Assembly: GCF_000495915.1 (NCBI RefSeq)
Contig: NZ_AOFQ01000017.1
Location: forward strand, 62,001 to 126,000
Reading direction: 5' to 3'
From: Stutzerimonas chloritidismutans AW-1
Lineage (GTDB): Bacteria; Pseudomonadota; Gammaproteobacteria; Pseudomonadales; Pseudomonadaceae
DNA: 64,000 nucleotides
Each line of letters opens with the position of its first letter. Position 1 is the first letter of the stretch. The notes under the pieces were generated by a model, which did no database searches, was not told the DNA's origin, and worked only from the letters and a program-made list of their open reading frames with translations. The position numbers and the translations under genes are program-made. Below are positions 46,175 through 56,520 of this stretch, piece after piece.

Positions 46175-46933
46175 ATGCCGACCAACAAGAAGTATCTTCG
46201 CTGCGCTTTTCTGGGCGCGCTGATTACCCTCCTGCCAATCGCCTCGGCCAGCGCCGACGGGGAAACCATCAATCTGCTCACGCAGAATTTCCCGCCGTTC
46301 AGCATGGCCGACGATGGCAAGAATTTCGCCAAGGAGGGTGCGATCAGCGGCATTGATGCCGAGGTGGTGGCCGCTCTGTTCAAGCGCGCGGGCGTGCCCT
46401 ATGCGATGACGCTGCGTTTCCCGTGGAGCCGCCTGCAGCAGCTGGCCGAGAAGACCCCGGGCTTCGCTGTGTTCTCCCTCAGCCGTACCCCCGAGCGCGA
46501 GCCCAAGTACAAGTGGGTCGGTCCGCTCAGCGAGATCCAGATCGTGCTGCTCAAGACTCCGGAGAGCCAGATTCAGGTCTCCAGCCTGGATGCTGCCAAG
46601 CAGTATCGAATCGGCTCGAAGGATGGCAGCGTGGGCAGTCAGTACCTGATCAACCGTGGCGTCGAGGTGCAGAGTTCGCTGATAGACACACCGGCCAAGC
46701 TGAAGGCCGGCCAGTTCGATCTGTGGGCGACCACCAACCCCTCCGGCGAATACGAGGCGAAGCAGGCCGGCGTCGGCCCGCTGGCCGTGGCGCTGACCCT
46801 GAGCCGTGTCGACCTCTATCTGGCGCTGAACAAGGAAACGCCGGATGCAGTCGTCGAGAAACTGCAGCGCACCTTCGACCAGATGAAACAGGAAGGGCTG
46901 CTGCAACAGGCGACGCAGCGTTACGTGAACTGA
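46175..46933 (+). CDS. Periplasmic solute-binding protein (SBP_bac_3 type)
   Basis: A 252-residue exported protein. A signal peptide (residues about 1-28, ending ASASA) is followed by the family-3 solute-binding fold: INLLTQNFPPFSM, then AISGIDAEVVAALFKRAGVPY and GSKDGSVGSQYLINRG. No ABC permease or ATPase is adjacent, so it is an orphan. In pseudomonads such proteins can feed shared importers, sense ligands for membrane kinases or have other roles. The start at 46175 keeps the Lys-rich N-region intact. Ligand unknown. Confidence 0.82.
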   Translation: MPTNKKYLRCAFLGALITLLPIASASADGETINLLTQNFPPFSMADDGKNFAKEGAISGIDAEVVAALFKRAGVPYAMTLRFPWSRLQQLAEKTPGFAVFSLSRTPEREPKYKWVGPLSEIQIVLLKTPESQIQVSSLDAAKQYRIGSKDGSVGSQYLINRGVEVQSSLIDTPAKLKAGQFDLWATTNPSGEYEAKQAGVGPLAVALTLSRVDLYLALNKETPDAVVEKLQRTFDQMKQEGLLQQATQRYVN

Positions 46934-47266
46934 AGGCGTTTCACGCTACCGGGGGACGGGCGATCGACCTCTTCGGTGCAATCGGATCGCATCACTACCA
47001 GGTATGATGAGGCGTGCCGGTGAGGCATCTGGCTAACGCAGGCTGCCGCCGTGGGGCCTGCCCACACTGCCTCTTAGATTTCGTCTGGCGGATTCTGATA
47101 AACGCCTGTTGGCCGAGCTCATCGACCTTGGGGTAGTCGCGTGGCACCGGTCCGATCAACAAGTCGCCGGAAAATGAAGCGGCAGGGGATTTTTTGCCGG
47201 TTTGGACTGCCTTAGTCCAGTGGAGCGGTATCGCTCCAACCGCACTCCTGGCGATTCGAGAATTCG
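46934..47266. other. 333-bp gap with three consecutive inverted repeats
   Basis: No gene is supported. The last 90 bases hold three inverted repeats in a row: CGGCA/TGCCG (47180-47184 with 47195-47199), TGGACT-GCCTT-AGTCCA (47203-47219) and TGGAGCG-GTAT-CGCTCCA (47221-47238). The FecR-domain gene starts 28 bases later. They may be a terminator/attenuator array, operators or RNA structure. Confidence 0.5.
47203..47238. repeat. Tandem perfect inverted repeats before FecR-OmpA pair
   Basis: TGGACT-n5-AGTCCA (47203-47219) and TGGAGCG-n4-CGCTCCA (47221-47238), separated by one base. Both arms begin TGGA and end TCCA, so the two repeats look related. A pair of similar dyads this close to a start codon suggests a binding site for a dimeric regulator or a two-stem leader. 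Confidence 0.5.
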
Positions 47267-47728
47267 ATGACTTGCTTCAATAACTACATGCTGCGTGCCT
47301 TCTGCATGGCCGCCGCCGTCTGGATTGCGCCTACCAACGCCGAGAACCTACCCGAACCGGTAGGCCATGTGGCGCGGGTGGAAGGCGCTGCGTACATCAG
47401 CAGCCGCGGCTATACCAACGCCGCCAAGGTCGGCCAGGCAATCGTGCCGGGTGTGGCTTTGAGCACCGGCGCCGAAGGTGCGCTGGGGGTGATCCTAGGC
47501 GACGGCAGTGTTTTGGCGTTCGGCCCGCACAGCGAGCTGACCCTCGACGACTATCGCTTCGCCCCGGCATTGGATGAGCTGCGCCTGCGCGCGACGCTCA
47601 ATCGCGGCACGCTCAACCTGATTGCGGGCGACATGGCCCGCCTCGATCCACAGGCCATCGCTGTCGACACGCCGGACGGCCGCATCGGTGTGCGCGGTGG
47701 CCAGGTGTTGATGAAGGTGAGCCCGTGA
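47267..47728 (+). CDS. FecR-domain exported protein
   Basis: A 153-residue protein with a signal peptide (cleavage after TNA near residue 25) and a FecR domain (about 30-150): VGHVARVEGAAYISSRGY, GVALSTGAEGALGVILGDGSVLAFGPHSEL in part and the end GRIGVRGGQVLMKV. No sigma factor gene is adjacent, so it is not a classical FecR anti-sigma protein. Short FecR-domain proteins of this kind typically occur beside OmpA-like proteins. ATG at 47267 is used; 47288 is possible. Its stop overlaps the next start (GTGA). Confidence 0.82.
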   Translation: MTCFNNYMLRAFCMAAAVWIAPTNAENLPEPVGHVARVEGAAYISSRGYTNAAKVGQAIVPGVALSTGAEGALGVILGDGSVLAFGPHSELTLDDYRFAPALDELRLRATLNRGTLNLIAGDMARLDPQAIAVDTPDGRIGVRGGQVLMKVSP

Positions 47729-48309
47729 AGCCGATTACGCTGATGCAAACGATGGTGCTGCTGGCGATGACGGCAGTGGCGGGCTGCGCGCAGCATTCCT
47801 ACGTGATGCTGGCGGACGACAGTGGTGGGCGCGGTGGTGTGATGCTTGGAGAGGAAGGGGAGCGTCGGCTGGACGCGTCTGGCCAGGGCATGGCAATTGC
47901 CGGTACCGGTCAGGCCTATGTCGTACCGGACATGCGCCGCAAGGCGGATTTCGACAAGGCGCTGGCTGCCCAGCCGGCATTGCCCGAGCGTTTTAGCCTT
48001 CATATCGCGCCATCCGGCGCGTTGGACAGCACGGCTGAACAACTGCTGGACAGCGTTCTGCTGGCAGCCCAGCGTCGGGACTACCCGGTGGTAACAGTCA
48101 CCGGCCATACCGATACGCTGGGTCATCGTGCGGCCAACGAGCAGGTCGGTTTGCGTCGCGCCCAGGCGGTCGCCGAGCTGTTGCGGACCAAGGGGCTGGA
48201 AGCGATGGAGTTGCGGGTGGAGTCCCACGGCGAGCGCAATCTGCTGATAGCGACGCCGGATGCCACGGCCGAGCCGCGCAATCGGCGAGTCGAAATTCTG
48301 GTGCGTTGA
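47725..48309 (+). CDS. OmpA-family lipoprotein
   Basis: A 194-residue lipoprotein with GTG start. Lipobox VAGC places the lipidated Cys at about residue 21; the C-terminal OmpA-like peptidoglycan-binding domain (about 88-194) contains VTGHTDTLGHRAANEQVGLRRAQAV and the end NRRVEILVR. It is likely to tether the outer membrane to peptidoglycan. Translationally coupled to the FecR-domain gene. The CHASE2/adenylate-cyclase gene that often completes such a trio is absent here. Confidence 0.86.
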   Translation: MKPITLMQTMVLLAMTAVAGCAQHSYVMLADDSGGRGGVMLGEEGERRLDASGQGMAIAGTGQAYVVPDMRRKADFDKALAAQPALPERFSLHIAPSGALDSTAEQLLDSVLLAAQRRDYPVVTVTGHTDTLGHRAANEQVGLRRAQAVAELLRTKGLEAMELRVESHGERNLLIATPDATAEPRNRRVEILVR

Positions 48310-48353
48310 GGTCGATGACGCGGCGACTGGCGCCGCGCCGACAGACGATCCGA

Positions 48354-48734
48354 TCAGTCGATGACCAGAACGGCGTCCATTTCAACCTGCGCACCCTTGG
48401 GCAGCGCGGAGACACCGATGGCGGCACGCGCCGGGTACGGCTGCTGGCAGTAGCGGCTCATCACCTCATTGACGGTGGCGAAGTTGCCGAGGTCGGTGAG
48501 GAAGATGTTGAGCTTGACGATGTCCTTCAGCGAGCCGCCAGCCGCTTCTGCCACCGCCTTGAGGTTCTCGAAAACCTGCACCGCCTGCGCTTCGAAACCT
48601 TCCACCAGCTCCATGCTCTTGGGGTCCAGCGGGATTTGCCCGGACAGGTAGACGGTGTTGCCGGCCTTGATGGCCTGGGAGTAGGTGCCAATGGCGGCCG
48701 GCGCCTTGTCGGTGTTGATCACGGTCTTGCTCAT
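48354..48734 (-). CDS. ridA: RidA-family enamine/imine deaminase
   Basis: A 126-residue RidA protein that hydrolyses reactive enamines/imines such as 2-aminoacrylate. Catalytic Arg is in [24 protein letters not shown] (in part; Arg near 103). The length and N-terminus [20 protein letters not shown] match. The start at 48734 has GGAG six bases upstream (GAGGAGTCTCC). Last gene of the gmk-rpoZ-spoT-ridA string on the minus strand. Confidence 0.94.
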   Translation of the reverse strand: MSKTVINTDKAPAAIGTYSQAIKAGNTVYLSGQIPLDPKSMELVEGFEAQAVQVFENLKAVAEAAGGSLKDIVKLNIFLTDLGNFATVNEVMSRYCQQPYPARAAIGVSALPKGAQVEMDAVLVID

Positions 48735-48838
48735 GGAGACTCCTCTGAGGGTTGGGCAACGGGCAGCCAGCATAATGGCTGATGGCGAGAGCGGCCAGCC
48801 GTGGCGTTTTGCAGACAGGTCGAAGTCGACGGAGGAGG

Positions 48839-50947
48839 TCAGGCCTTGACGCGGGTGATGCGGGTGACGCCCTTGATCGCGCGCAGCTTCTTGATGACCC
48901 GGGCCAGGTGCACGCGGTCATGCACGCTGACCACCAGCTGGACGACGCTGATGCGGCCGTCGCGCTCGTCCATGCCGATCTTCTCGATGTTGCCGTCGGC
49001 GGCATTGACGCTGCCAGCGAGCAGGGCGATCAGGCCGCGCTGGTGCTCCAGCTCGACCCGGAGCTCGACATTGAACTCGCCGGTGACATCCTTCGACCAG
49101 GACAGCTGGATGCACTTGTCCGGGTTGTGCCGCACATCGGCGATGTTCCGGCAGGTTTCCAGGTGCACGACCATGCCCTTGCCGGCCGATAGATGCCCGA
49201 CGATGGGGTCGCCGGGAATCGGCGTACAGCACTTGGCGTAGTTCAGCACCAGCCCTTCGGTGCCGCGAATCGCCAACGGACCTTCGAGTGCCGGTGCTTC
49301 CTCATTGTCGTGCGATATCAGACGGCGCGCGATCACATAGGCCATGCGGTTGCCCAGGCCGATATCCTCCAGCAGATCCTCGACGTACTCCATGTGGTAT
49401 TCGGTCAGTACCTGCTGGATGCGCTCGGCGCTGATCTTGTCCAGGCTGGTCTCGAAGCCGCTGAGCGCCTTGCTCAGCAGGCGCTCGCCGAGGTTGATCG
49501 ACTCCGAACGACGCTGCAGCTTGAGCGCATGGCGGATATGCGTGCGTGCCTTGCCGGTAACGACAAAATTCAGCCAGGCCGGATTCGGCCGCGCACCTGG
49601 CGCGGTGACGATCTCCACCGTCGAGCCACTCTCCAGTGGTTGCGACAGCGGCGCCAGGCGACGGTTGACGCGGCAGGCGATGCAGGTGTTGCCGACGTCG
49701 GTGTGCACCGCGTAGGCGAAGTCGACGGCGGTGGAACCCTTGGGCATCTCCATGATGCGGCCCTTGGGTGTGAAGACGTAGACCTCGTCGGGGAACAGGT
49801 CGATCTTCACGCTCTCGATGAATTCCAGCGAGTTGCCGGCGCGCTGCTGCAGTTCCAGTACACCCTTGACCCACTGGCGGGCGCGGGCGTGGGTGCCCTT
49901 GGGCACTTCGTCCTCGGGGGACTTGTATAGCCAGTGCGCGGCGATGCCGTTGTTGGCCATCTCTTCCATCTCGCGGGTGCGAATCTGGATCTCGATGGGC
50001 ACGCCGTGCATGCCGAACAGGGTGGTGTGCAGGGACTGGTAGCCGTTGGCCTTGGGGATCGCGATGTAGTCCTTGAAGCGGCCCGGCAGCGGCTTGTAGA
50101 GGCTGTGCACCGCACCGAGCACGCGGTAGCAGGTGTCGACCTTGTCCACCACGATGCGGAAGGCGTAGACGTCCATGATCTCGTGGAACGCCTTGCGCTT
50201 GCCGCGCATCTTCTTGTAGATGCTGTACAGGTGCTTCTCGCGGCCCAGTACGTCGCCTTCCAGCCCTTCGCGTTCGAGGCAGTGAATCAGCGACTGTTCG
50301 ATCTTGTCGACGATCTCATTGCGGTTGCCCCGGGCGCGGCGTACGGCGGCGCGGATGCGCTCCGAGCGCATCGGGTGCATGGCCTTGAAGCCCAGATCCT
50401 CGAACTCCACGCGCATGGTGTGCATGCCCAGCCGGTTGGCGATGGGTGCGTAGATCTCCAGGGTTTCCTTGGCGATGCGGCGGCGCTTTTCGCCGGCCAG
50501 TACTTCCAGCGTGCGCATGTTGTGCAGGCGGTCGGCGAGCTTGACCAGGATCACGCGGATGTCGCGGGCCATCGCCATGGCCATCTTCTGGAAGTTTTCG
50601 GCCTGCGCTTCGGCCTTGGTCTCGAAGTTCATCTGGGTCAGCTTGCTGACCCCGTCGACCAGTTCTGCAACGGTTTCGCCGAACTGCGCGACCAGTGCGT
50701 CCTTGGGAATGCCGGTGTCCTCGATGACGTCATGCAGCATCGCGGCCATCAGGCTCTGATGGTCCATGTGCATGTCGGCGAGGATGTTGGCTACCGCGAG
50801 AGGATGGGTGACGTAGGCTTCACCGCTGCGCCGGCGTTGACCGTCGTGGGCCTGCTCGGCGTAGAAATATGCACGACGGACCAGATTGACCTGATCCGGG
50901 CCGAGGTAGGTCGATAGGCGATCCGCAAGCGCGTCTATGGCTGGCAA
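48839..50947 (-). CDS. spoT: Bifunctional (p)ppGpp synthetase/hydrolase SpoT
   Basis: A 702-residue stringent-response enzyme. HD hydrolase domain (about 20-190, [15 protein letters not shown] with the metal His-Asp), synthetase domain (about 220-350, [15 protein letters not shown] and [11 protein letters not shown]), TGS domain (about 385-450), helical and zinc-finger-like region, and C-terminal ACT (about 625-702). The intact HD motif supports hydrolase activity, so this is SpoT and not RelA. Co-oriented with rpoZ and gmk, as in other pseudomonads. Confidence 0.97.
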   Translation of the reverse strand: MPAIDALADRLSTYLGPDQVNLVRRAYFYAEQAHDGQRRRSGEAYVTHPLAVANILADMHMDHQSLMAAMLHDVIEDTGIPKDALVAQFGETVAELVDGVSKLTQMNFETKAEAQAENFQKMAMAMARDIRVILVKLADRLHNMRTLEVLAGEKRRRIAKETLEIYAPIANRLGMHTMRVEFEDLGFKAMHPMRSERIRAAVRRARGNRNEIVDKIEQSLIHCLEREGLEGDVLGREKHLYSIYKKMRGKRKAFHEIMDVYAFRIVVDKVDTCYRVLGAVHSLYKPLPGRFKDYIAIPKANGYQSLHTTLFGMHGVPIEIQIRTREMEEMANNGIAAHWLYKSPEDEVPKGTHARARQWVKGVLELQQRAGNSLEFIESVKIDLFPDEVYVFTPKGRIMEMPKGSTAVDFAYAVHTDVGNTCIACRVNRRLAPLSQPLESGSTVEIVTAPGARPNPAWLNFVVTGKARTHIRHALKLQRRSESINLGERLLSKALSGFETSLDKISAERIQQVLTEYHMEYVEDLLEDIGLGNRMAYVIARRLISHDNEEAPALEGPLAIRGTEGLVLNYAKCCTPIPGDPIVGHLSAGKGMVVHLETCRNIADVRHNPDKCIQLSWSKDVTGEFNVELRVELEHQRGLIALLAGSVNAADGNIEKIGMDERDGRISVVQLVVSVHDRVHLARVIKKLRAIKGVTRITRVKA

Positions 50948-51007
50948 GACAGTGCTCCTTGCCAGCGGGCTTCGATGTTATCGGTTCGACTTCGACCTGG
51001 CATTTAT

Positions 51008-51271
51008 TCAGATGGCCTCGTTCGGCTCTTCCTCGTACTGGGTAAAGAGAGGCTCGTCGTCAACGATCTCGTCTTGTGCAATGACATCGTAGTCGACCAG
51101 GCCGGAAGCGATCTCGCGCAGGGCGACGACGGTCGGCTTGTCATTTTCCCATGCGACCTTGGGCTCCTTGCCACCGGTGGCCAGCTGGCGCGAGCGCTTG
51201 GTAGCGAGCATGACCAGCTCGAAGCGGTTATCGACGTTGTCCAGGCAATCTTCAACGGTAACGCGGGCCAT
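51008..51271 (-). CDS. rpoZ: RNA polymerase omega subunit
   Basis: An 87-residue omega subunit, starting [21 protein letters not shown] and containing [13 protein letters not shown] and the conserved VALREIASG helix. The start at 51271 has GAGGAA upstream. In the gmk-rpoZ-spoT order typical of gammaproteobacteria. Omega stabilises beta-prime and takes part in the ppGpp response, so linkage to spoT is meaningful. Intact. Confidence 0.96.
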   Translation of the reverse strand: MARVTVEDCLDNVDNRFELVMLATKRSRQLATGGKEPKVAWENDKPTVVALREIASGLVDYDVIAQDEIVDDEPLFTQYEEEPNEAI

Positions 51272-51377
51272 GGTGTTCCTCATCAATAGCGGTAGAGCGT
51301 GCCCGAATGGGCGAGCGGACGGAGTAGTCTAAAAAATCACCAGCCTTAATGGAAGCGCTGTTTCTGCGGGCTGTGCG

Positions 51378-52076
<699 letters not shown>

Positions 52077-52940
52077 TTATTCGAGGTTTTGCACCTGCTC
52101 GCGCATCTGCTCGATCAATACCTTGAGATTGACCGCGGCCTGAGTGCTGCGCGGGTCGAACGCTTTCGAGCCGAGGGTGTTGGCTTCGCGATTGAGTTCC
52201 TGCATGAGGAAGTCGAGCCGGCGTCCGGCCGCGCCGCCGGTCTTGAGTACCCGTCGCACTTCGGTCACATGGGTGTTCAGGCGGTCCAGTTCTTCGGCAA
52301 CGTCACTCTTCTGTGCCAGCAGGACCATCTCCTGTTCGAGGCGCTGTGGGTCGAGCTCTGCCTGCATTTCGCTGAAGCGGTCGAGCACCTTCTGGCGCTG
52401 GGCTGCGAGCATCTGCGGCACCTGTTCGCGCAGCGTGGCAACTTCTTCGAGGATGCTGTCCAGACGCTCGTTGAGCAGCTTGGCCAGTTCGTCGCCCTCA
52501 CGCCGGCGGCCTTCCTTGAGCTGCTCGAGCGCACTGTGGAAGAGCTGCAGGGCACTCTGGTTGAGTGTCTGTGGGTCGACCGCGTCGCCGACCAGTACGC
52601 CCGGCCAGCCAAGTACCTGCAGCGGGTCAATCGGTGCGGGTTGGCTGATCAGTGCGGCAACGCTTTCGGCGGCGGCGATCAACTGGCTGGCGCGCTCGCG
52701 GTCGACCTGCAGGGCGGTGCGGTTGTTTTCCTCGGCGAAGCGCAAAGTGCATTCCACCTTGCCGCGCGAGATGCCTTTGCGCAGGGCATCGCGAACCGCG
52801 CCTTCGAGGTCGCGGAAGGCGTCCGGCAGGCGCAGGTGCGGCTCGAGATAGCGATGATTGACCGAGCGGATTTCCCAACTGAGGGTGCCATGGGTGCCGG
52901 CCTGCTCGCTGCGGGCAAAGGCCGTCATGCTGTGGACCAT
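52077..52940 (-). CDS. yicC: YicC-family endoribonuclease
   Basis: A 287-residue YicC protein. Start MVHSMTAFARSEQ fits the family (a later ATG at 52928 is possible). The YicC N-domain (about 1-155) and the C-terminal DUF1732 domain (about 200-287, ending QAAVNLKVLIEQMREQVQNLE in part) are both present. E. coli YicC helps degrade small RNAs such as RyhB. It is divergent from rph, the usual arrangement, so both act on RNA from one locus. Confidence 0.93.
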   Translation of the reverse strand: MVHSMTAFARSEQAGTHGTLSWEIRSVNHRYLEPHLRLPDAFRDLEGAVRDALRKGISRGKVECTLRFAEENNRTALQVDRERASQLIAAAESVAALISQPAPIDPLQVLGWPGVLVGDAVDPQTLNQSALQLFHSALEQLKEGRRREGDELAKLLNERLDSILEEVATLREQVPQMLAAQRQKVLDRFSEMQAELDPQRLEQEMVLLAQKSDVAEELDRLNTHVTEVRRVLKTGGAAGRRLDFLMQELNREANTLGSKAFDPRSTQAAVNLKVLIEQMREQVQNLE

Positions 52941-53052
52941 CGGGGATACCTCTCGATTGCGGGCTGCGAAAGGCGAAGGATTGTAAAGGAAAACAGGGTG
53001 TCGCGGCAGCGATGGCCGGACGGCCGCGACCCTTTTCCGCGCCAATGGGCTC

Positions 53053-53058
53053 TATAAT
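53053..53058 (+). promoter_or_regulatory. Sigma-70-type -10 box before rph
   Basis: TATAAT, an exact consensus -10, lies 34 bp before the rph start. No good -35 (expected near 53030-53036) was found, and the gap to the divergent yicC is only 151 bp. Confidence 0.5.
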
Positions 53059-53091
53059 GCCGGTCAATTTCCCATCTAGCAGGACCTATAC

Positions 53092-53814
53092 ATGAAGCGA
53101 CCCAGTGGCCGTGCCGCCGATCAGCTGCGCTCGATCCGCATCACCCGCAACTACACCAAGCATGCCGAGGGCTCGGTGCTGGTGGAGTTCGGCGACACCA
53201 AGGTGATCTGCACGGTCAGCATCGAGTCCGGCGTCCCGCGTTTCCTGAAAGGGCAGGGGCAGGGTTGGCTGACCGCCGAGTACGGCATGCTGCCGCGCGC
53301 TACGGGTGAGCGTAACCAGCGTGAAGCCTCGCGCGGCAAGCAGGGTGGGCGCACCCTGGAAATCCAGCGCCTGATCGGTCGTTCGTTGCGTGCGGCGCTC
53401 GACATGAGCAAGCTCGGTGAGAACACGCTGTTCATCGACTGCGATGTGATCCAGGCCGACGGCGGTACGCGCACGGCGTCGATCACCGGTGCCATGGTGG
53501 CGGTGATCGATGCGCTCAAGGTGCTAAAGAAACGTGGCGGTCTGAAGGCGGGCGATCCGGTCAAGCAGATGATTGCAGCGGTATCGGTCGGTATCTATCA
53601 GGGCGAACCGGTGCTGGATCTGGATTACCTGGAGGACTCGGCGGCCGAAACCGATCTGAATGTGGTGATGACCGACGCCGGTGGTTTCATCGAGGTACAG
53701 GGAACTGCCGAAGGCGCGCCGTTCCAGCCTGCTGAGCTCAACGCCATGCTGGCCCTGGCTCAGGACGGCGTGCGACAGTTGTTCGAGTTGCAGCGCGCCG
53801 CGCTGGCTGACTGA
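53092..53814 (+). CDS. rph: RNase PH
   Basis: A 240-residue phosphorolytic 3' exonuclease that matures tRNA ends. Family start [21 protein letters not shown], phosphate-binding and active-site segments [20 protein letters not shown] (about 73-92) and [18 protein letters not shown] are intact. Length is standard, with no frameshift as in some E. coli K-12 strains. Followed after 17 bp by a small membrane-protein gene. Confidence 0.97.
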   Translation: MKRPSGRAADQLRSIRITRNYTKHAEGSVLVEFGDTKVICTVSIESGVPRFLKGQGQGWLTAEYGMLPRATGERNQREASRGKQGGRTLEIQRLIGRSLRAALDMSKLGENTLFIDCDVIQADGGTRTASITGAMVAVIDALKVLKKRGGLKAGDPVKQMIAAVSVGIYQGEPVLDLDYLEDSAAETDLNVVMTDAGGFIEVQGTAEGAPFQPAELNAMLALAQDGVRQLFELQRAALAD

Positions 53815-53831
53815 GCGAGAGGTAACGCGAA

Positions 53832-54200
53832 ATGACCGATCAGGATCTCGTGCCGCTGCCCAACCGCGAAGCGCGTCAGTGGGCGATGTTCTGCCACTAC
53901 TCGTCGTTTTTCTGGTTTCTGGCGCCGATGATCGGCAACGTGATTGGTCCGCTGATCGTCTGGCAGCTGAAGAAGGACATGGATCCCTTCGTCGATCAGC
54001 AGGGCAAGGAAGCGCTGAATTTCCAGCTGACCTTCAGCATCGTGATGATGATCTGCGGCTTGCTGGCCTGGATCCTCATCGGCTTTCCGCTGATGGTGCT
54101 GGTGAGCGTAGTGGCGCTGGTGCTGGTGGTGATCGCCGGCATCCGTGCCAACGAGGGCAAGCCCTACCGCTATCCGTTCTGCTGGCGGCTGGTCAAGTAG
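53832..54200 (+). CDS. DUF4870 membrane protein
   Basis: A 122-residue membrane protein of the DUF4870 (Tic20-like) type. It has three likely helices (about 20-45, 66-86, 88-105) and the family motif DPFVDQQGKEALNFQLT (about 51-67). Ends YPFCWRLVK, also typical. It sits between rph and crc in pseudomonads. Function unknown. Its stop is followed by a perfect stem that also covers the crc stop. Confidence 0.85.
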   Translation: MTDQDLVPLPNREARQWAMFCHYSSFFWFLAPMIGNVIGPLIVWQLKKDMDPFVDQQGKEALNFQLTFSIVMMICGLLAWILIGFPLMVLVSVVALVLVVIAGIRANEGKPYRYPFCWRLVK

Positions 54201-54207
54201 GGCAAAC

Positions 54208-54230
54208 CGCTGAGCCTCAGAGGCTCAGCG
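54208..54230. terminator. Convergent stem-loop between DUF4870 gene and crc
   Basis: CGCTGAGCCT (54208-54217) pairs perfectly with AGGCTCAGCG (54221-54230) around loop CAG. It overlaps the crc stop codon and lies 7 bases after the DUF4870 stop. No T-run on either strand. Probably a bidirectional transcript-end hairpin. Confidence 0.5.
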
Positions 54231-54996
54231 TCCAGTCGTAGTCAACGATCAGCGGCGCGTGCTGGGAGAAGCGTGGCTGCCGTGGCAGGCGAGCAGTGCG
54301 CACGAAGCGGCGTAGACCGGATGTCAGGATCTGGTAGTCGAAACGCCAGCCGAGGTTGAGCATTTCGGCCTGCTCGGTGTCCGGCCACCAGCTGAACAGA
54401 TCGCCTTCGCGATTGACTTCGCGCAGGGCGTCGATATAGCCCATATTGCCGAAAATCTCGTCCAGCCAGGCGCGCTCGGGCGCTAGAAACCCTGGGTCCT
54501 GCTGACAATCGCGCCAGTTCTTCACGTCCAGCTTCTGGTGGGCGACATACAGTGAGCCACAATAGATGTACTCGCGGCGCTTGCGGCGCTGCTTGTCCAG
54601 GTAGTGGGCGAAGTCGTCCATGAACTTGAGTTTGTGGTTCAGGTTGGCATCGCCGCCGTGGCCGGACGGCACCAACAGGCTGGCGATGCTGACCTTGTCG
54701 AAATCCGCCTGCAGGTAACGCCCGTAGCGATCCGCCGTCTCGAAGCCCAGTCCGGTGATGACGGCCTTCGGCTGCAGCCTGGAATAGAGCGCCACGCCTC
54801 CCTGCTCCGGAATCTCGGCATCGCAGGCATAGAGAAAGTAACCGTCCAGCTGATAGGCCGGATCGTCGAGTTCCAAGGCAGAGGCGCGGGTATCTTGCAG
54901 GCAGATGACATCGGCATTCTGCGCTTGCAGCCAGCTGAGCAATCCCCGCTGTGCCGCCGCTTGAATGCCATTCACGTTGACGCTGATGATCCGCAT
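54217..54996 (-). CDS. crc: Catabolite repression control protein Crc
   Basis: A 259-residue member of the exonuclease III/endonuclease fold that has become a regulator. With Hfq it blocks translation of mRNAs with A-rich AAnAAnAA sites, setting carbon preference. Fold motifs are visible (RIISVNVNGIQAAAQRG, CLQDTRAS, DYQILTSGL), but the metal ligands differ from true nucleases: the Glu in the usual LQETK position is Asp in LQDTR. Divergent from pyrE, the standard Pseudomonas arrangement. Confidence 0.95.
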   Translation of the reverse strand: MRIISVNVNGIQAAAQRGLLSWLQAQNADVICLQDTRASALELDDPAYQLDGYFLYACDAEIPEQGGVALYSRLQPKAVITGLGFETADRYGRYLQADFDKVSIASLLVPSGHGGDANLNHKLKFMDDFAHYLDKQRRKRREYIYCGSLYVAHQKLDVKNWRDCQQDPGFLAPERAWLDEIFGNMGYIDALREVNREGDLFSWWPDTEQAEMLNLGWRFDYQILTSGLRRFVRTARLPRQPRFSQHAPLIVDYDWTLSL

Positions 54997-55081
54997 AAAT
55001 GGCCCCTAAAAACACGTGCGTGTATGATAACCCAAGCTCTTCGCAATTAGCTAAAACAGTGGTTTTCCGGGAAATTTCTTC

Positions 55082-55723
55082 ATGCAGGCGTACCAGCGCG
55101 AGTTCATTCGCTTCGCCATCGAACGCGGTGTTCTGCGTTTCGGTGAGTTCACTCTCAAGTCGGGACGCATCAGCCCCTATTTTTTCAATGCCGGGTTGTT
55201 CAACAGCGGCAGCGCGTTGGCACAGCTCGGGCGGTTCTACGCCTCGGCGGTGATCGAGAGCGGTCTGGATTTCGACGTCATCTTCGGCCCGGCCTACAAG
55301 GGCATCCCGCTTGGCGCAGCCACCGCCATCGCGCTGGCCGAGCAGCATCAGCGCGACCTGCCTTGGTGCTTCAACCGCAAGGAAGCCAAGGATCATGGTG
55401 AGGGTGGCACGCTGGTCGGTGCACCGCTGGCGGGGCGTGTGCTGATCGTCGATGACGTGATCACCGCCGGCACCGCGATCCGCGAAGTGATGCAGATCAT
55501 CCAGGCGCAGAAAGCCGAGGCCGCCGGCGTACTCATCGCCTTGAATCGACAGGAAAGAGGGCAGGGCGAGCTGTCGGCGATTCAAGAAGTTGAACGTGAT
55601 TATCGAATGCCGGTAATCAGTATTGTGTCCCTGGAGCAAGTGCTGGAATATCTCGCCGACGACGCTCAGCTGAAACAGCACCTGCCCGCGGTACAGGCTT
55701 ATCGCGAGCAGTACGGAATCTGA
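55082..55723 (+). CDS. pyrE: Orotate phosphoribosyltransferase
   Basis: A 213-residue enzyme joining orotate and PRPP to form OMP in pyrimidine synthesis. PRPP motif [16 protein letters not shown] (about 119-134), [13 protein letters not shown] flexible loop (about 98-110) with catalytic Lys. Length matches gammaproteobacterial PyrE. The start at 55082 ([16 protein letters not shown]) fits. It works in the same nucleotide network as thyA and dut seen elsewhere here. Confidence 0.97.
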   Translation: MQAYQREFIRFAIERGVLRFGEFTLKSGRISPYFFNAGLFNSGSALAQLGRFYASAVIESGLDFDVIFGPAYKGIPLGAATAIALAEQHQRDLPWCFNRKEAKDHGEGGTLVGAPLAGRVLIVDDVITAGTAIREVMQIIQAQKAEAAGVLIALNRQERGQGELSAIQEVERDYRMPVISIVSLEQVLEYLADDAQLKQHLPAVQAYREQYGI

Positions 55724-55743
55724 CCCAGGGTAGGTAATGCGCC

Positions 55744-56337
55744 ATGCGTAAATCGGTAGCCGCTCGTACGTTGCTCCTGCTAGGAGTCATATGTCCGGTA
55801 TTGGCTTCGGCTGCCGAGCTGTATCGCTATGTGGACGACCGTGGCGTGGTCGTACTCGATCGCCATGGCGTGCCGCCGCAACACATTTCGCGTGGATATC
55901 AGGTGCTCAACGAGCAAGGGCGAGTGGTCCGCGAGGTGCCGCCGGCACCGACCGCGGAGGAATTTGCCCGGTTGCAGGCACAGAAGGCCCGCGCTGCATC
56001 GGATGCGCAGCTGCTGCGTCTGTATGCCAGTGTCGAGGATGTGGAGCGGGCCGAAACGCGCAAGCTTTCCGAGCTCGATAGCGTGATGGGCTTGGCGCGC
56101 GGCAACCTGCAGTCGATACGCAACCAGCATGCGAGCTTGCGCAAGCAGGCGGCGAACCATGAGCGCGCCGGTCGCAAGGTTCCGGGCAACCTGTTGGCGC
56201 AGATCGAGAACCTTGAAAAGGAAGAGCAGAGTCTGCAGCGCGACCTCAAGCGTTTCGAAAAGGCGCGCGCTGATGCGGAAGTCAGCTTTGCCAGTGATCG
56301 CCAGCGGATTGCCGAACTCCTAGGGCAAAAGCAGTAA
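55744..56337 (+). CDS. DUF4124 protein with coiled coil
   Basis: A 197-residue exported protein. Signal peptide (about 1-22, ending ASA), DUF4124 motif ELYRYVDDRGVVVLDRHGVPP (in part), then a long Lys/Glu/Ala-rich helical region (about 60-195) predicted to be coiled coil (NLEKEEQSLQRDLKRFEKA). DUF4124 also occurs on the M23 peptidase at 13024-13920. Likely periplasmic; function not established. It is conserved after pyrE in pseudomonads. Confidence 0.78.
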   Translation: MRKSVAARTLLLLGVICPVLASAAELYRYVDDRGVVVLDRHGVPPQHISRGYQVLNEQGRVVREVPPAPTAEEFARLQAQKARAASDAQLLRLYASVEDVERAETRKLSELDSVMGLARGNLQSIRNQHASLRKQAANHERAGRKVPGNLLAQIENLEKEEQSLQRDLKRFEKARADAEVSFASDRQRIAELLGQKQ

Positions 56338-56520
56338 AACGCTGATACCGGTTCCCTTGTTTCAAAATACTTGGCGTGGCTATTTGCTATGCCAATAGCT
56401 CGATGAGTAGCTTGCTTGCTATCACAAAAGACCGCTCTAGCTCAATAGTTTCAAGGTCGTGATGAGTTGCTTGGGGTCAGTCTGTACCGTGGCGCAAATT
56501 TTTCGGTATGGCTGACTAGC

